DNA from: Bacteroides zhangwenhongii
GTDB lineage: Bacteria > Bacteroidota > Bacteroidia > Bacteroidales > Bacteroidaceae
Assembly: GCF_009193325.2 (NCBI RefSeq)
Contig: NZ_CP059856.1
Span: forward strand, 4,154,001 to 4,218,000
Length of the DNA: 64,000 bases
Direction of reading: 5' to 3'
Part shown: one piece after another, positions 26,196 through 35,819 of the stretch
Numbering within the stretch: the stretch's first letter is position 1
Layout: each line of letters opens with the position of its first letter
Translations under genes and position numbers: made by a program
The notes under the pieces: model-generated
The model's database searches: none
What the model was told of the DNA's origin: nothing
The model's input: the letters and a program-made list of their open reading frames with translations, nothing else

Positions 26196-28349
26196 TTATG
26201 GAACGAATACGATTTCATCTATACCGATCTGGGCTCTTGGCTTTTTAGCTACCATGACCTTTATATTTACCTGTTCTGCCCCGTTCAAATCTATCGGAGT
26301 GGTTGTTTTAACTAATTCGCCCTTTTCAACGGAATCATCCGTCTCCAGATTGATTGTCTTATAGATTGCTCCGTCCTTCGATATTTCGATTTGCCGGGGA
26401 GGGTAGAAACGATGTCTGGGAAGATTTAAGAAACTGATATAAATGTTTCCTGTCTTATTGATACCTTTTACAGGCAGACTGATTTCATATTCTTCTTTCG
26501 GAAGAGTTGTCCAGCCGCAATGATAATTGCCGGGTAAACCGTGTGTGCTGTCTGTGAGTCTCTTCAACCCATCTTTGTCCGTTGGAGGAGTCGAAGAAGG
26601 CATGATTCCGAGAAATAAGTTCTTTTTAATGTCGGAAGCAAGTATATACTGTTCCCATTCTTTTATATAGTAGTCGATTTCATCGGCCGATTCATTATAG
26701 TACTCCATTCCTGTGAAAGCATGATGTTCTTTGAGTTGGGTAAGCCATTTCCGCGCTTGCGGAGTCGGTTGGATTTGTTTTCCGTTTCGTTGGGCATATC
26801 CGTAAGGATCATAACTGTGGTTGCGTCCCATCTCCAGACGTGTATAAGACAAGGCTGTCTGGAGTTCATGGAGCTTTTTACGCTCTTTTCCTTTCGCATC
26901 GGAAACATAATCGCCCATTTCATCATAGAATTTGATAAACTTCTCCGGATTGAGGAATGACTGTTCCAATTCTGCAATACCGGCATAGATACCTAACTTC
27001 TTACCGGATTGGACGCTGTTTTCCAAGTTAATGTAATAGTCGTACAGCCATTTCTTTGATAGGGGGTACTCTTGATTGAAATAGTCTCTGACCAGTTCCT
27101 CAACGGGAAGTTCCGGGTTGATGAGAAGTACCGACAGTACAAAAGTCCTCATTTCATCGAAAGAAGAATAGCTGTATCCGCTTCCGTTGAAGAAAATGCC
27201 ACTGGCTCCGTTCTGCTTGAAGAACCGGAGTCTCTGCTGGGCTATCTTCAATATGGGGAAAGGTGTCAGATAGTCATCGAAGTTGTTGATGTAATCCCAT
27301 ATATAAATGTTCTTCGTAACTTTCTTCCATTGGTTCAGCTGTTGCATAAACTTTTTTTCCTGTGCATTCTTGCCGTCTATCCGGCGGAGTGGAAAGTCTA
27401 TGGCACTGACAATGATACCTGCATTGGACGGCAACTGTTTGTCCGTAACCTGTTTGGTGCTCAGATAGGATATGGTAAAAAAGGAATGTTTGGGAAAACG
27501 CTGCGACAGCCGGAGTAACAGTTCTGTGACGGCGGGTGTTGCGTTCTTCTCCGTATTCCCCATCGCTGTGCAACTGGCGCAAGTACAGGCGTACGGAGTA
27601 TCATCCGGAGCAATGACAAAACGAGAACTTCCCTTTTCACCGATATTATCTGCGATATAGCTCTCAATTTGCCGATACATCTCTTCGGAAGAGAAACAAA
27701 GTTGTGAGTCGTCTGTCTTGCCGTGGATGGTAGCATATACCTTATCTACATTGTCTCCCAATACTTTTCTCAGGTTGTGTCCCCATATACCCCAACTGTC
27801 GTCAAAGTTGTTGAGTCCCATTACTCCCGTATAATCGGGATTCAAACCGGAAGGGGAATAGATACTTTGATAATCAAAAGCAAACGTACCGCAGGTATCT
27901 GTCAGGTTGATGATGGCGGGAGGAAGGTCGGAGCCGTCGATACGCGGGTCTTCCTTGCTTATCTTTTTTATCAATTGGTATTGCAGCCATAACATTTGTC
28001 TGTCATCGGTAGCTGTGAGTTCTATATCCGATCCTTTGATAGCGATCCTGAACCCTTCCTGCAAGGTCGGATCTATGTGTATGATAACACGCCACATTTC
28101 CTTCTCCGATACCCCGAAAGCGACCATTTCATCGTCATTTGCACGCTTTTTGAGGTGCTCGTACAGATATTTGGCCCATCGGGTATCTTTGTCCGTCGGG
28201 TCTTCGCCGATTGTGACGAGGTAGCCTTCCTTGGAGGCAAATATCTCGGTGCGCGCCTGCATACGGCAGCCGGATAAAAGGCAGCAAACGCATATCATTC
28301 CTGCCAGTAGGGGGCATAGCTTATCAGAATGAAATATAGATCTGTGCAT
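26196..28349 (-). CDS. DUF4838 lipoprotein (glycoside-hydrolase-like), part of the putative exopolysaccharide operon
   Basis: 717 residues, lipobox LLSGC ending at Cys28. An N-terminal alpha/beta domain (about 35-140) resembles the N-terminal domain found before alpha-glucuronidase and hexosaminidase barrels. The central DUF4838 barrel-like domain (about 150-480) has the Cys-rich loop PYACTCASCTAMG and IYIWDYINNFDDYLTPFP. The C-terminus is a beta-sandwich. DUF4838 proteins are presumed carbohydrate-active but lack a characterised reaction. The start overlaps the end of the TPR-barrel gene by 26 bp, so the two are translationally coupled. By analogy with PgaB or PelA it could trim or modify the exported chain. 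That role is inference. Confidence 0.85.
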   Translation of the reverse strand: MHRSIFHSDKLCPLLAGMICVCCLLSGCRMQARTEIFASKEGYLVTIGEDPTDKDTRWAKYLYEHLKKRANDDEMVAFGVSEKEMWRVIIHIDPTLQEGFRIAIKGSDIELTATDDRQMLWLQYQLIKKISKEDPRIDGSDLPPAIINLTDTCGTFAFDYQSIYSPSGLNPDYTGVMGLNNFDDSWGIWGHNLRKVLGDNVDKVYATIHGKTDDSQLCFSSEEMYRQIESYIADNIGEKGSSRFVIAPDDTPYACTCASCTAMGNTEKNATPAVTELLLRLSQRFPKHSFFTISYLSTKQVTDKQLPSNAGIIVSAIDFPLRRIDGKNAQEKKFMQQLNQWKKVTKNIYIWDYINNFDDYLTPFPILKIAQQRLRFFKQNGASGIFFNGSGYSYSSFDEMRTFVLSVLLINPELPVEELVRDYFNQEYPLSKKWLYDYYINLENSVQSGKKLGIYAGIAELEQSFLNPEKFIKFYDEMGDYVSDAKGKERKKLHELQTALSYTRLEMGRNHSYDPYGYAQRNGKQIQPTPQARKWLTQLKEHHAFTGMEYYNESADEIDYYIKEWEQYILASDIKKNLFLGIMPSSTPPTDKDGLKRLTDSTHGLPGNYHCGWTTLPKEEYEISLPVKGINKTGNIYISFLNLPRHRFYPPRQIEISKDGAIYKTINLETDDSVEKGELVKTTTPIDLNGAEQVNIKVMVAKKPRAQIGIDEIVFVP

Positions 28350-31290
28350 AGATATTATATAGGTTTTTATAGCGTGTCGATACCGTTTCTATTCGATGGA
28401 GCGGATCTGTTCCCCGCACTGTATTCGTCTGGTTATAATAGGTATTCCAAGTCCCCATCAGGCCGATGGTAATGTTGGGACTGACCATATATTGACCTCC
28501 CAAACCTACCATTGTGTTGGTATGTGAGAAGGAACCGGGCAACGCATAGTCTAATACGGCCGTTTCCGGTGCCGAACCGATACTTGCCATGGCATTGATA
28601 TTTGTCTTTCCATCGCTGGCAGGGAAATATTTCGCACCGACCTGCGCATTGTAATAGAATTTGGAGTTAAAGAAATGAAGGTCGAGTTTGGCGTTAAGCC
28701 GGACCTCTTCGATGGTCTTGGCTACCTCTCCGCCAACGGTGAGCAGGTTTGTTTTCGACTCATCCCATCCGGTGAATATGTAACCGTTTTCTCCGTTGCT
28801 TCCGGCAAAGAATTCGTTATTCCACTCATAATGCTTGTTGTAGGCAGCTACCCGTCTGTAGCCGACGTGTCCCGCTATTTCCCAGTCATTCTTGAGATAA
28901 TGGCGCAATGCTACATCGGCAGTAATGTCCGGGAAGTATTTGGTGGCAAAAGCGGCATTGATCGTAGTGCTCCATTTCGGTGAGAAGTGATGCGTCCATT
29001 CACCTTGTACCTGAATGCCGACTCCTCCCGGTGTCTGTTCCTCCGCCTCCATATTATCGCTTGCCGATCCGCTTCTTCCGGCATAGTTGATGCGTCCGGT
29101 ATAAGTGTTTTTCCGGTTCTTCCGGGTATATTCGGCTGTGGCGACAGAGGTGATAATATCCTCTTCACCATAGCGGGCACGCAGATAAGTCAGGGCTATC
29201 TCATTTTTAAGCATCATGCTTCGTAAGCCCGATAAATGCCGTTGGAAAGAGCGATATTCCATGATTGAAGGCTCGTAGAATTTCTGATAATAGTATGCGG
29301 AATCAGCTTGTCTGTTAGCCTCATACACCACTCCCTTTGTGTATTTCAGAGATTTGTTCTGACTGTCGAAAAGTAAAGCTGTGTCAAGCACCGCAAGGGC
29401 TTGCTCCGGTTCTTTCGCTTTTGTCAGTTGCAAAGCGCGGTATTCACTGCTTTGCGAGAAAGCGCCTATAATCTCCTTATTACTCGGATATTTGTTGAGT
29501 ATCGGCTTCAAGAATTCCAGCGAAGCTTCGTATTTCTTGTCACGGTCCAATACGGTAGCCCTTTTGGCTTGATAGAATGGCTCTTCCGGATAGAAATTGA
29601 TGCCTTGTGCCGTATATTTCTCGAATTCATCGTATTTCCCCAATAATCCGGACGAGTTGATGGCATAGCGTAACCCTAAATCACTCGATGGATTCAGACT
29701 GACGAGCTTGACGGATTCATCGTATGCTTTCCGCGTAGCCCCCGCTTCCATACATTTCTTGATGTAAGGAATTGCCAGTTCCTCGTATCCTATCACGTAG
29801 AAGATGCGCATATCCTCATCACTCTGTTCGATGGCAGACAGATAAAGTTGCAAGGCTTCTTCTGTTTTATCCATTTTATCGAGGATAAATGCCCTTTTCA
29901 ACGTGCCGTTTTCATAATCGGGGAAATGAAGTGTGATGGTATCCAATGTGGCGAGCGCTTCGTTGTAACGCTTCATATTGATATAGCAACTCAGTGCTTT
30001 TTCCCATGCGGCACCGTTGACTTCGTTGTCTATATGCCTTTGTGAAACGAATAATACATGAGGCAATGCCTCCGAATACAGGCCGAGTTCCATAAGTCTT
30101 TCGGCTTTCTTCATGTGAAGGGAAGACATAGCCAAAGTAATGTCGTAATCGTCGGGATACATATCATACAGCTTCTTTAAAGCCGAGTAAGCGAGATCGT
30201 CCTCATTCATTTGACGATAAAGCATATATTCCTTATACAAGATTCCCTTGTCTGTGTTACCGTATTGTTTCTTCGCCTCTCTGATATAGAAGAGCGCATC
30301 ATCGGTGTATCCCCTTGTCACGGAGGTATTCAGCAGATAGTCCAATGCTTCCTTATCCTTGTTTCCACCTTCATAAGCCATTCCGTAGAGTACATAAGGA
30401 TCCCGTTGCTTTTCGGAGCGGGCGGCTTCCAGCAACAGATTGTTATACATACGTCGTATTGCCGGGCTGTTATTTCTTCTCATCTGTTCCCGTACAAATA
30501 CCAATGCTTCCGGAAAACGTGCCAATTCACCGAGAATTCCGGCTCTTTTGATGATAAGCGCGGAACTTCCGGGAATAGCGGCCAATCCATTGGACGACCA
30601 TCCTAAAGCGGCTTCCCGGTTACCTTCCTGCAAATGCAGATTGATAATGTCCAGATAAAACTCTTCATTGTCGGGAGATATCTTGATGAGCTCGGTCAGT
30701 CTTTCGATTGCTTCCTTCCGGTTACCGCCTTTTTTCATCTGGCGATATCCCATTTCCAGGCTATATACATAATCCTTCCGTAAAATGGTATCGTTCGGAT
30801 AAATCTGATTGATACGTCTCAGCAAACGGTCGGCTTCCACATCGTTGTTCTGTTTGCGGTACAGCTCAATCTTTCGGCGCCACAATCCGCGCCAATACGG
30901 ATTTACTTCCAGCAACTCATTTACATAGCAAATCGCACTGGAGTAATTTTCTGTGATGTCCTCGACATCCACCAGCAAATGTTTGGCATTGACATTATTA
31001 TAATTGTCCTCCACCGCTTTGACAAGATGGTAACGAGACTGATCGTAGTCTTTCTCATGGAACCAGTATTTACCCATGAGCCATTGAAGATCGGAGACTT
31101 TCGGGTATTTCTGAAGTCCTTCATCCAACAGTGCTTTCCCCGCTTCCCACTCTTCATTGGCAAAATGCTCCTGTATGATCTGGGCATATTGCTCCGGCGT
31201 CTGGAAACCTTTGTCGCTTCCGATGGAAGAGGTTATCAGCAGGAGCAAACAACCTAATATGGTAATTTTATGGAGGAATACTCTGTTCAT
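28324..31290 (-). CDS. TPR-repeat protein with C-terminal YaiO-type outer-membrane beta-barrel (putative polysaccharide export porin)
   Basis: 988 residues. A signal peptide is followed by about 700 residues of tandem tetratricopeptide repeats, many with the (W/Y)-x2-L-G and alanine-rich helix pattern. From about residue 735 (TYTGRINYAGRSG) come alternating amphipathic strands of a YaiO-like barrel, ending YAQIYISF with a terminal phenylalanine. A long periplasmic TPR scaffold joined to an outer-membrane barrel is the design of BcsC, PgaA and PelB, which carry polysaccharide across the periplasm and outer membrane. The gene directly follows a GT2 synthase (23 nt), as expected for that role. 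Confidence 0.88.
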   Translation of the reverse strand: MNRVFLHKITILGCLLLLITSSIGSDKGFQTPEQYAQIIQEHFANEEWEAGKALLDEGLQKYPKVSDLQWLMGKYWFHEKDYDQSRYHLVKAVEDNYNNVNAKHLLVDVEDITENYSSAICYVNELLEVNPYWRGLWRRKIELYRKQNNDVEADRLLRRINQIYPNDTILRKDYVYSLEMGYRQMKKGGNRKEAIERLTELIKISPDNEEFYLDIINLHLQEGNREAALGWSSNGLAAIPGSSALIIKRAGILGELARFPEALVFVREQMRRNNSPAIRRMYNNLLLEAARSEKQRDPYVLYGMAYEGGNKDKEALDYLLNTSVTRGYTDDALFYIREAKKQYGNTDKGILYKEYMLYRQMNEDDLAYSALKKLYDMYPDDYDITLAMSSLHMKKAERLMELGLYSEALPHVLFVSQRHIDNEVNGAAWEKALSCYINMKRYNEALATLDTITLHFPDYENGTLKRAFILDKMDKTEEALQLYLSAIEQSDEDMRIFYVIGYEELAIPYIKKCMEAGATRKAYDESVKLVSLNPSSDLGLRYAINSSGLLGKYDEFEKYTAQGINFYPEEPFYQAKRATVLDRDKKYEASLEFLKPILNKYPSNKEIIGAFSQSSEYRALQLTKAKEPEQALAVLDTALLFDSQNKSLKYTKGVVYEANRQADSAYYYQKFYEPSIMEYRSFQRHLSGLRSMMLKNEIALTYLRARYGEEDIITSVATAEYTRKNRKNTYTGRINYAGRSGSASDNMEAEEQTPGGVGIQVQGEWTHHFSPKWSTTINAAFATKYFPDITADVALRHYLKNDWEIAGHVGYRRVAAYNKHYEWNNEFFAGSNGENGYIFTGWDESKTNLLTVGGEVAKTIEEVRLNAKLDLHFFNSKFYYNAQVGAKYFPASDGKTNINAMASIGSAPETAVLDYALPGSFSHTNTMVGLGGQYMVSPNITIGLMGTWNTYYNQTNTVRGTDPLHRIETVSTRYKNLYNIYAQIYISF

Positions 31291-31313
31291 CTTATCTTAT
31301 TGTTTATACATTC

Positions 31314-32786
31314 TTATATTGTTGCGGGCTCAGGATTGATATTGGCATCTTTCTCATTGGCGTTTTCTTTCTTCTGTTTGAATCCTGTCCGTTCCATCTT
31401 CTTCCACTTGAAGTCCCTTTTGGTCAGATAACTGAGATATCCCCTTAGAGAACAGAACGTGATGATGGGATGGTAGAAAATCGGTTCCAATATGGAGGCA
31501 ATGATAATCCATAAATATTCGTACCCTCTTTTATAAAGCATTCCGACGTAGTAATCGTAAGTGATGACCACGATGGACAGGAATTGGCAGAATACGTAAA
31601 TGGTCAGGTAAATCATCCATGCCGTATTCCAGTTGACAGCCCCTGTAAAAGCCATATAAATGAAAACGCCGAATCCCGTAACCTCAATGATGGGTGCCAA
31701 GAATTCAAAGATAAACATATAAGGCAGGGTTAACAATCCCATCTGTTTATAGGTTTTCTTGAAAATCATCTTGTGATGGACGCTCAATGTCTGGAACAAT
31801 CCCCGTGCCCAACGAGTGCGTTGGCGGTAAAGCATTGCCAGGTTGGGAGGCCCTTCCGTCCAACAGCAAGTGTCCGGTATCTGCACTATCTTGTAAGGCC
31901 GGGAGAAGTCGCACATATATCCCACCATGCGGGTAATCATGTCCATGTCTTCCGCAAAGGAAGTACCGTCATAACCTCCTGCCGCAATGGCTACGGAACG
32001 GTCAAAAAGCCCGAATCCACCGGATACATTCGGCATCCCGTTGATGGCCGACCATCCCATCTTACCTATCAGATAGGAACGCATATATTCCAGGTTCTGG
32101 AAAAGCGGAATAGGGGTACGCGGAGTCTTGACATCAACAATCTGTCCGTCCTTCACTACGCAACCGTTAGCCATCAGCATGGTTCCGCTCACGGCAATCA
32201 CTTGTTTGTCAGAAGATATAATCGGTGAAATGCAACGGTACAATGCATATTTCTCCAGAATACAGTCCACATCTGTACAGATAAAATAAGGATAGGAAGA
32301 GGCGTTGATACCTGCGTTGGAAGCGTCCGCTTTCGTTCCTCCGTTCTCTTTATCGACAACGATGAGACGGCTGTACTTCGGATTCGTAGACTTTAGAAGT
32401 CTTTTGAACGGTTTGGTCTTGATTCGTTCGATGTATGCGTATGGTACTTCTACCAGCTCATAATGTTCGGTGATTTTCTCCAAAGTCTTGTCCGTGCTAC
32501 CGTCATTCACGATAATAACTTCGAAAGCCGGGTACTCGAGGGCAAGCATCGAATTAATATTGTCGATAATGGTCTTTTCTTCGTTGTAGGCGGGGGCAAT
32601 GACCGAAATACCCGGTGTATAGGGAGATTCTTTGATAATTTTCCGCACATAACTTTCCACATAGTAGTCTTTTCTCCGTTTCAAGGAAATGAAGGAGAGG
32701 AAAGCGAACACGACAAAGGATATCGCCAGCATACTCGTATAAAAGAATACGAAATAATTGAAGAAGGTAAATAGTATATCTTTCAT
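31314..32786 (-). CDS. Processive family 2 glycosyltransferase (membrane polysaccharide synthase)
   Basis: 490 residues. An N-terminal transmembrane segment (about 5-35) precedes a GT2 domain (58-330) with all motifs of a processive synthase: Asp95 in VNDGSTDKT, ENGGTKADASNAG, the DxD-type T-D172-V-D174, E279-D280 in SFAEDMD, and Q322-R-T-R-W326. Further transmembrane helices (about 345-450) would form the export channel. This is the architecture of PgaC, hyaluronan synthase and related enzymes, which polymerise a UDP-sugar and extrude the chain. Which sugar is used cannot be read from the sequence. It is 7 nt downstream of the HEAT protein gene. Confidence 0.93.
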   Translation of the reverse strand: MKDILFTFFNYFVFFYTSMLAISFVVFAFLSFISLKRRKDYYVESYVRKIIKESPYTPGISVIAPAYNEEKTIIDNINSMLALEYPAFEVIIVNDGSTDKTLEKITEHYELVEVPYAYIERIKTKPFKRLLKSTNPKYSRLIVVDKENGGTKADASNAGINASSYPYFICTDVDCILEKYALYRCISPIISSDKQVIAVSGTMLMANGCVVKDGQIVDVKTPRTPIPLFQNLEYMRSYLIGKMGWSAINGMPNVSGGFGLFDRSVAIAAGGYDGTSFAEDMDMITRMVGYMCDFSRPYKIVQIPDTCCWTEGPPNLAMLYRQRTRWARGLFQTLSVHHKMIFKKTYKQMGLLTLPYMFIFEFLAPIIEVTGFGVFIYMAFTGAVNWNTAWMIYLTIYVFCQFLSIVVITYDYYVGMLYKRGYEYLWIIIASILEPIFYHPIITFCSLRGYLSYLTKRDFKWKKMERTGFKQKKENANEKDANINPEPATI

Positions 32787-32793
32787 ATTCTTT

Positions 32794-33966
32794 TTATATT
32801 AACTGGTTAATGAGCGGGTGTTTTGTATGAGCGAATAAGATCGCTGTATGAGAATCGGCTTTTCTCTCCAATTGATCGAATGTTTTCCTGCCCATAGCGC
32901 TGTAATCGTAGAGGGCTTTCAGAATCACTCGCTTTGTTCCCCAATTGTCGGCGTCGTCGTAAGCATTGTACAGGAATCCTAAGGCCTTGTCAGTTTTCAG
33001 TTCTGCAATAGCTGTGATAATCTGCCTTTTGACTTCTTCGGGCTGCACATGATACATCTCTATTAGCTTCGGCTCCACCTCTTTGTACTTAAGTTTGCCT
33101 AACGTCTTTATTGCCTCGCTTCGTATTTCTACAGAACGGGCATTGATTTGCTTGGCGAGAGTCGGGGCGCTTTCTGTTTCATTATAGAGTCTGATCTCAT
33201 TGATGAAGAATATCTTCACATTTTCTTCAGCCGAAGTATTCACCCATTTAATGAAACTCGGTGTATTGTAGCCTACTTTCCGGCGGTGTTCGAGGATAGC
33301 GTGTAACTCCATCATATCCCATTGCCTTAGCTTCATGCTGATGTCTTCATCGAAGAAACGGAACGGGTTTCCCTGACTTAACCACATATATGTATAGCGT
33401 GCCGAATTCCTTAACTCTATTTTGCGGTGATAAAGGAAACGCACCAATACAGCCTCAGAAGCGTATCCATTAATGGATTGAATGATTTTCAGAGCTTGTA
33501 TCTTGGCTCTCTTAGTCCCGAATTGCAGCTCATGTTCGAGGAAACGGGTTATCTGAAATACGGTTTGTATGGATTGATAGTTCAATTCATTGAGCTCATT
33601 TTCATGTGCGCTCTTGATTTCGGTCAGTAATTGGGTGATGATACGCAGTTCGTTGGTTTTGGGACGTTTTTTGGTATCATACTTCAGTCTATCGGCAATT
33701 TCTTGCTCGCTTATCGTATTGGTATCCAGTGAGATGGATTTCATCTCTTCATAATATTTGTCGTGAGCCTGAAGGTATCTCTTTTTTTCTTTACGTCTCT
33801 TAAATATACCGTATATAATATGGAATAGGAGAAATAGGTACGCAATGATGCAGAACATTACAGCAATCGAACATATTCTTATTATTAAAGGATAGCCAAT
33901 AAACTTGTAATATATCCAGTAGAAATAATATTCTATGTAATCTATTCCATATAATACTTGTTCCAT
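32794..33966 (-). CDS. Membrane-anchored HEAT-repeat protein, first gene of the putative exopolysaccharide operon
   Basis: 390 residues. A transmembrane helix at about 28-53 is followed by a basic stretch (KRRKEKKR) and a cytoplasmic region. The C-terminal half consists of HEAT-type helical repeats, for example VEIRSEAIKTLGKLKYKEVE and EEVKRQIITAIAELKTDKAL. HEAT repeats are protein-protein scaffolds. Next to a synthase it could play the co-polymerase role that PgaD, Alg44 or PelD/E have in other systems. The similarity is functional and not in sequence, so this is inference. Confidence 0.85.
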   Translation of the reverse strand: MEQVLYGIDYIEYYFYWIYYKFIGYPLIIRICSIAVMFCIIAYLFLLFHIIYGIFKRRKEKKRYLQAHDKYYEEMKSISLDTNTISEQEIADRLKYDTKKRPKTNELRIITQLLTEIKSAHENELNELNYQSIQTVFQITRFLEHELQFGTKRAKIQALKIIQSINGYASEAVLVRFLYHRKIELRNSARYTYMWLSQGNPFRFFDEDISMKLRQWDMMELHAILEHRRKVGYNTPSFIKWVNTSAEENVKIFFINEIRLYNETESAPTLAKQINARSVEIRSEAIKTLGKLKYKEVEPKLIEMYHVQPEEVKRQIITAIAELKTDKALGFLYNAYDDADNWGTKRVILKALYDYSAMGRKTFDQLERKADSHTAILFAHTKHPLINQLI

Positions 33967-34281
33967 TTCTTTTGATATATTTAGCCAAAAACTTGTATAT
34001 TCAAAACGAATTCCTTACATTTGTTGTATGAGATGTCTTGTTCTTATGCAAATATAAGAAATAACTTGTATATATTATCCATCACCGATGAGCAAGGCTT
34101 TTGCGATAAGTTTTATAGCTACTTGTTATTTTCGATGGAAAGGGAAGAAATTAAAAATAGACGGGGCTGATATATGATTGTAGGTTAAATATTTTTGTGA
34201 TTAGTTAACAGAATGGGCTTGCTTATGGATGGCATAAAGCGTGCATTCAATTGAGAAAAGGAAGATAAACGGTTATTAAAT
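33967..34281. promoter_or_regulatory. Divergent intergenic region between the HEAT and LruC genes
   Basis: 315 bp, AT-rich, without an open frame of interest. It holds a minus-strand -7 element TATATTTG (34049-34056) serving the exopolysaccharide operon with a leader of about 75 nt. It also holds a plus-strand TATTTTTG (34190-34197) serving the LruC gene with a leader of about 78 nt. No riboswitch or other structured motif was recognised. Confidence 0.5.
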
Positions 34282-35700
34282 TTGAGAATTATGACGAAGA
34301 TTAAAGGTTGGATGTTTGCCCTTATGGGGGCTATGTTGATGGCGACTTCTTGCTCCGATACAGAGTTTAAGAATGGGAATGAGGATGCAGGGACTGCTGC
34401 CCCGAAAAACTCTTCTGCGCTTGTGAGTGTGTATTCTGATAAAAGCGGTTCGGAAGCGAGTCTGCTTGTCGGAGATGTGCTGGTGGAAAATACCCGTACA
34501 CTTAAGTTGAATGTTCCTGCTGCTTGCGAGACGGTGTATATGAAATATAATACGGTGTCGGGAACAACTGCTATGAAGGAGTTTGCGTTATCCTCTCCTC
34601 TTACTCGTAGCGCGGATGAGAGTGATTTCCTTTATGAAACCAACCGCATAGCATCGGTTACACTTGCGCTTCCTGAAGATGCGGTACAACCGACCAGTGA
34701 GACGGATGCGGGTTATCTTTTCTATCATAACACAGGTGTAGTTATGTTTGAGGACGGATGGCCTACCGATCGGGAAATCTGGTATGATGAAGATTTTAAC
34801 GATGTTGTTTTTGAGTACGACTTGAAAGTAACTGAGTGTCAAGATGAGGAACGGATGGCTATTCAAGGGAGTAAAGAGGAACTGTTGCTTACTTTGGATG
34901 TCCGTGCTGTCGGTGGAATGTATCCTACTACATTAGGTGTTGTGCTGAGCGATTTGGATAGTAAGTATGTAGATCGGATTACGGCAAAACTTCTTTTGAA
35001 AGGCGGACAAGGGACTATGAGAGAGCTGAAAAAAGAAGAGCTTTCTGCAGCTGATAAAGTAATTGTGGATGTGCCGAATTGGTGTTGGAATAATGATACG
35101 GAAGGTCCCAATCGATTTGCAAAATTGACAGTAGATAAAGCCCAAACTAAAGGTACGGTCATTACATTGAACGGTTTGTCTACATTGGACAATGATAAAG
35201 CCGATGAACCGAAAAATTATTTCCAGGTAACACCTGGTCATATCAGGGAAGGGTTGCCTATGCTACGTGCTGAAATTCGATTGATTGGTAAAGAAGGTTT
35301 GACAGGAGATGAAAGAAAGGCTCAGCTTGAAGCGTTTGAAAAGTTGATTCTTGACACGAAGCGACAAAACTTCTTTATCGTTGCATCTCATGATAACAAC
35401 GATTTTGAAATCCACATGAGAGGGTATGAGCCGACTTCTGCTTACGAGGGTACATATAATGATTTGGTTCAGAAAACTCCTTCATTGCAGGGCGCTGATT
35501 TGTATTCTAATGAAAGGGGTGCTACTTGGGGAATTAAAGTTCCGGTCGGGACCTGTCATATCTATGAAGTCAAAGAAGGTAAGTCGCTGAAATTTCAAGA
35601 AGCTTATCCGGATTTTTACAAATGGTTAGATTCAAAGGGTGCTGCTTATAAAGATTGGTATCTCCATCCGGATGACGAGAAAATAGTAAAAGCTTGGTAA
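34282..35700 (+). CDS. LruC-domain lipoprotein
   Basis: 472 residues (ATG at 34291 is an alternative start), lipobox ATSC at Cys24. The LruC domain is recognised by the calcium-binding-like EDGWPTDREIWYDEDFNDVVFEYDLKV region near residues 155-182 and, near 370, by FEIHMRGYEPT. These are the two conserved blocks of the family. LruC proteins are large exported proteins of Bacteroidota and Leptospira, probably exposed on the surface. Their function is unknown. The gene is monocistronic and ends before a strong terminator. Confidence 0.88.
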   Translation: MRIMTKIKGWMFALMGAMLMATSCSDTEFKNGNEDAGTAAPKNSSALVSVYSDKSGSEASLLVGDVLVENTRTLKLNVPAACETVYMKYNTVSGTTAMKEFALSSPLTRSADESDFLYETNRIASVTLALPEDAVQPTSETDAGYLFYHNTGVVMFEDGWPTDREIWYDEDFNDVVFEYDLKVTECQDEERMAIQGSKEELLLTLDVRAVGGMYPTTLGVVLSDLDSKYVDRITAKLLLKGGQGTMRELKKEELSAADKVIVDVPNWCWNNDTEGPNRFAKLTVDKAQTKGTVITLNGLSTLDNDKADEPKNYFQVTPGHIREGLPMLRAEIRLIGKEGLTGDERKAQLEAFEKLILDTKRQNFFIVASHDNNDFEIHMRGYEPTSAYEGTYNDLVQKTPSLQGADLYSNERGATWGIKVPVGTCHIYEVKEGKSLKFQEAYPDFYKWLDSKGAAYKDWYLHPDDEKIVKAW

Positions 35701-35726
35701 TACAAATGCATACCCGATACGTTATT

Positions 35727-35741
35727 TGAGGTATTTTGTAC
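35727..35741 (+). promoter_or_regulatory. Candidate regulator-binding site upstream of the DUF6250-PL8 pair
   Basis: TGAGGTATTTTGTAC matches 12 of 15 positions of the site upstream of the sulfatase promoter (54798-54812, read on the minus strand), including the last ten in a row. A degenerate -7 element TTTCTTTG lies 32 nt downstream at 35774-35781. The spacing is about one helical turn shorter than at the other two sites. Confidence 0.4.
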
Positions 35742-35747
35742 AATTTG

Positions 35748-35780
35748 AACCCCTCTTTTTTCGAAAAGAGGGGTTTCTTT
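35748..35780 (+). terminator. Rho-independent terminator of the LruC gene
   Basis: A 12-bp stem (AACCCCTCTTTT 35748-35759 with its complement 35764-35775) closed by a TTCG tetraloop and followed by TCTTT. It lies 48 nt after the LruC stop codon and just upstream of the DUF6250 gene. Confidence 0.85.
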
Positions 35781-35819
35781 GTATCCGAAAGAATGATCTT
35801 TAAACTAATACCGTAAATA

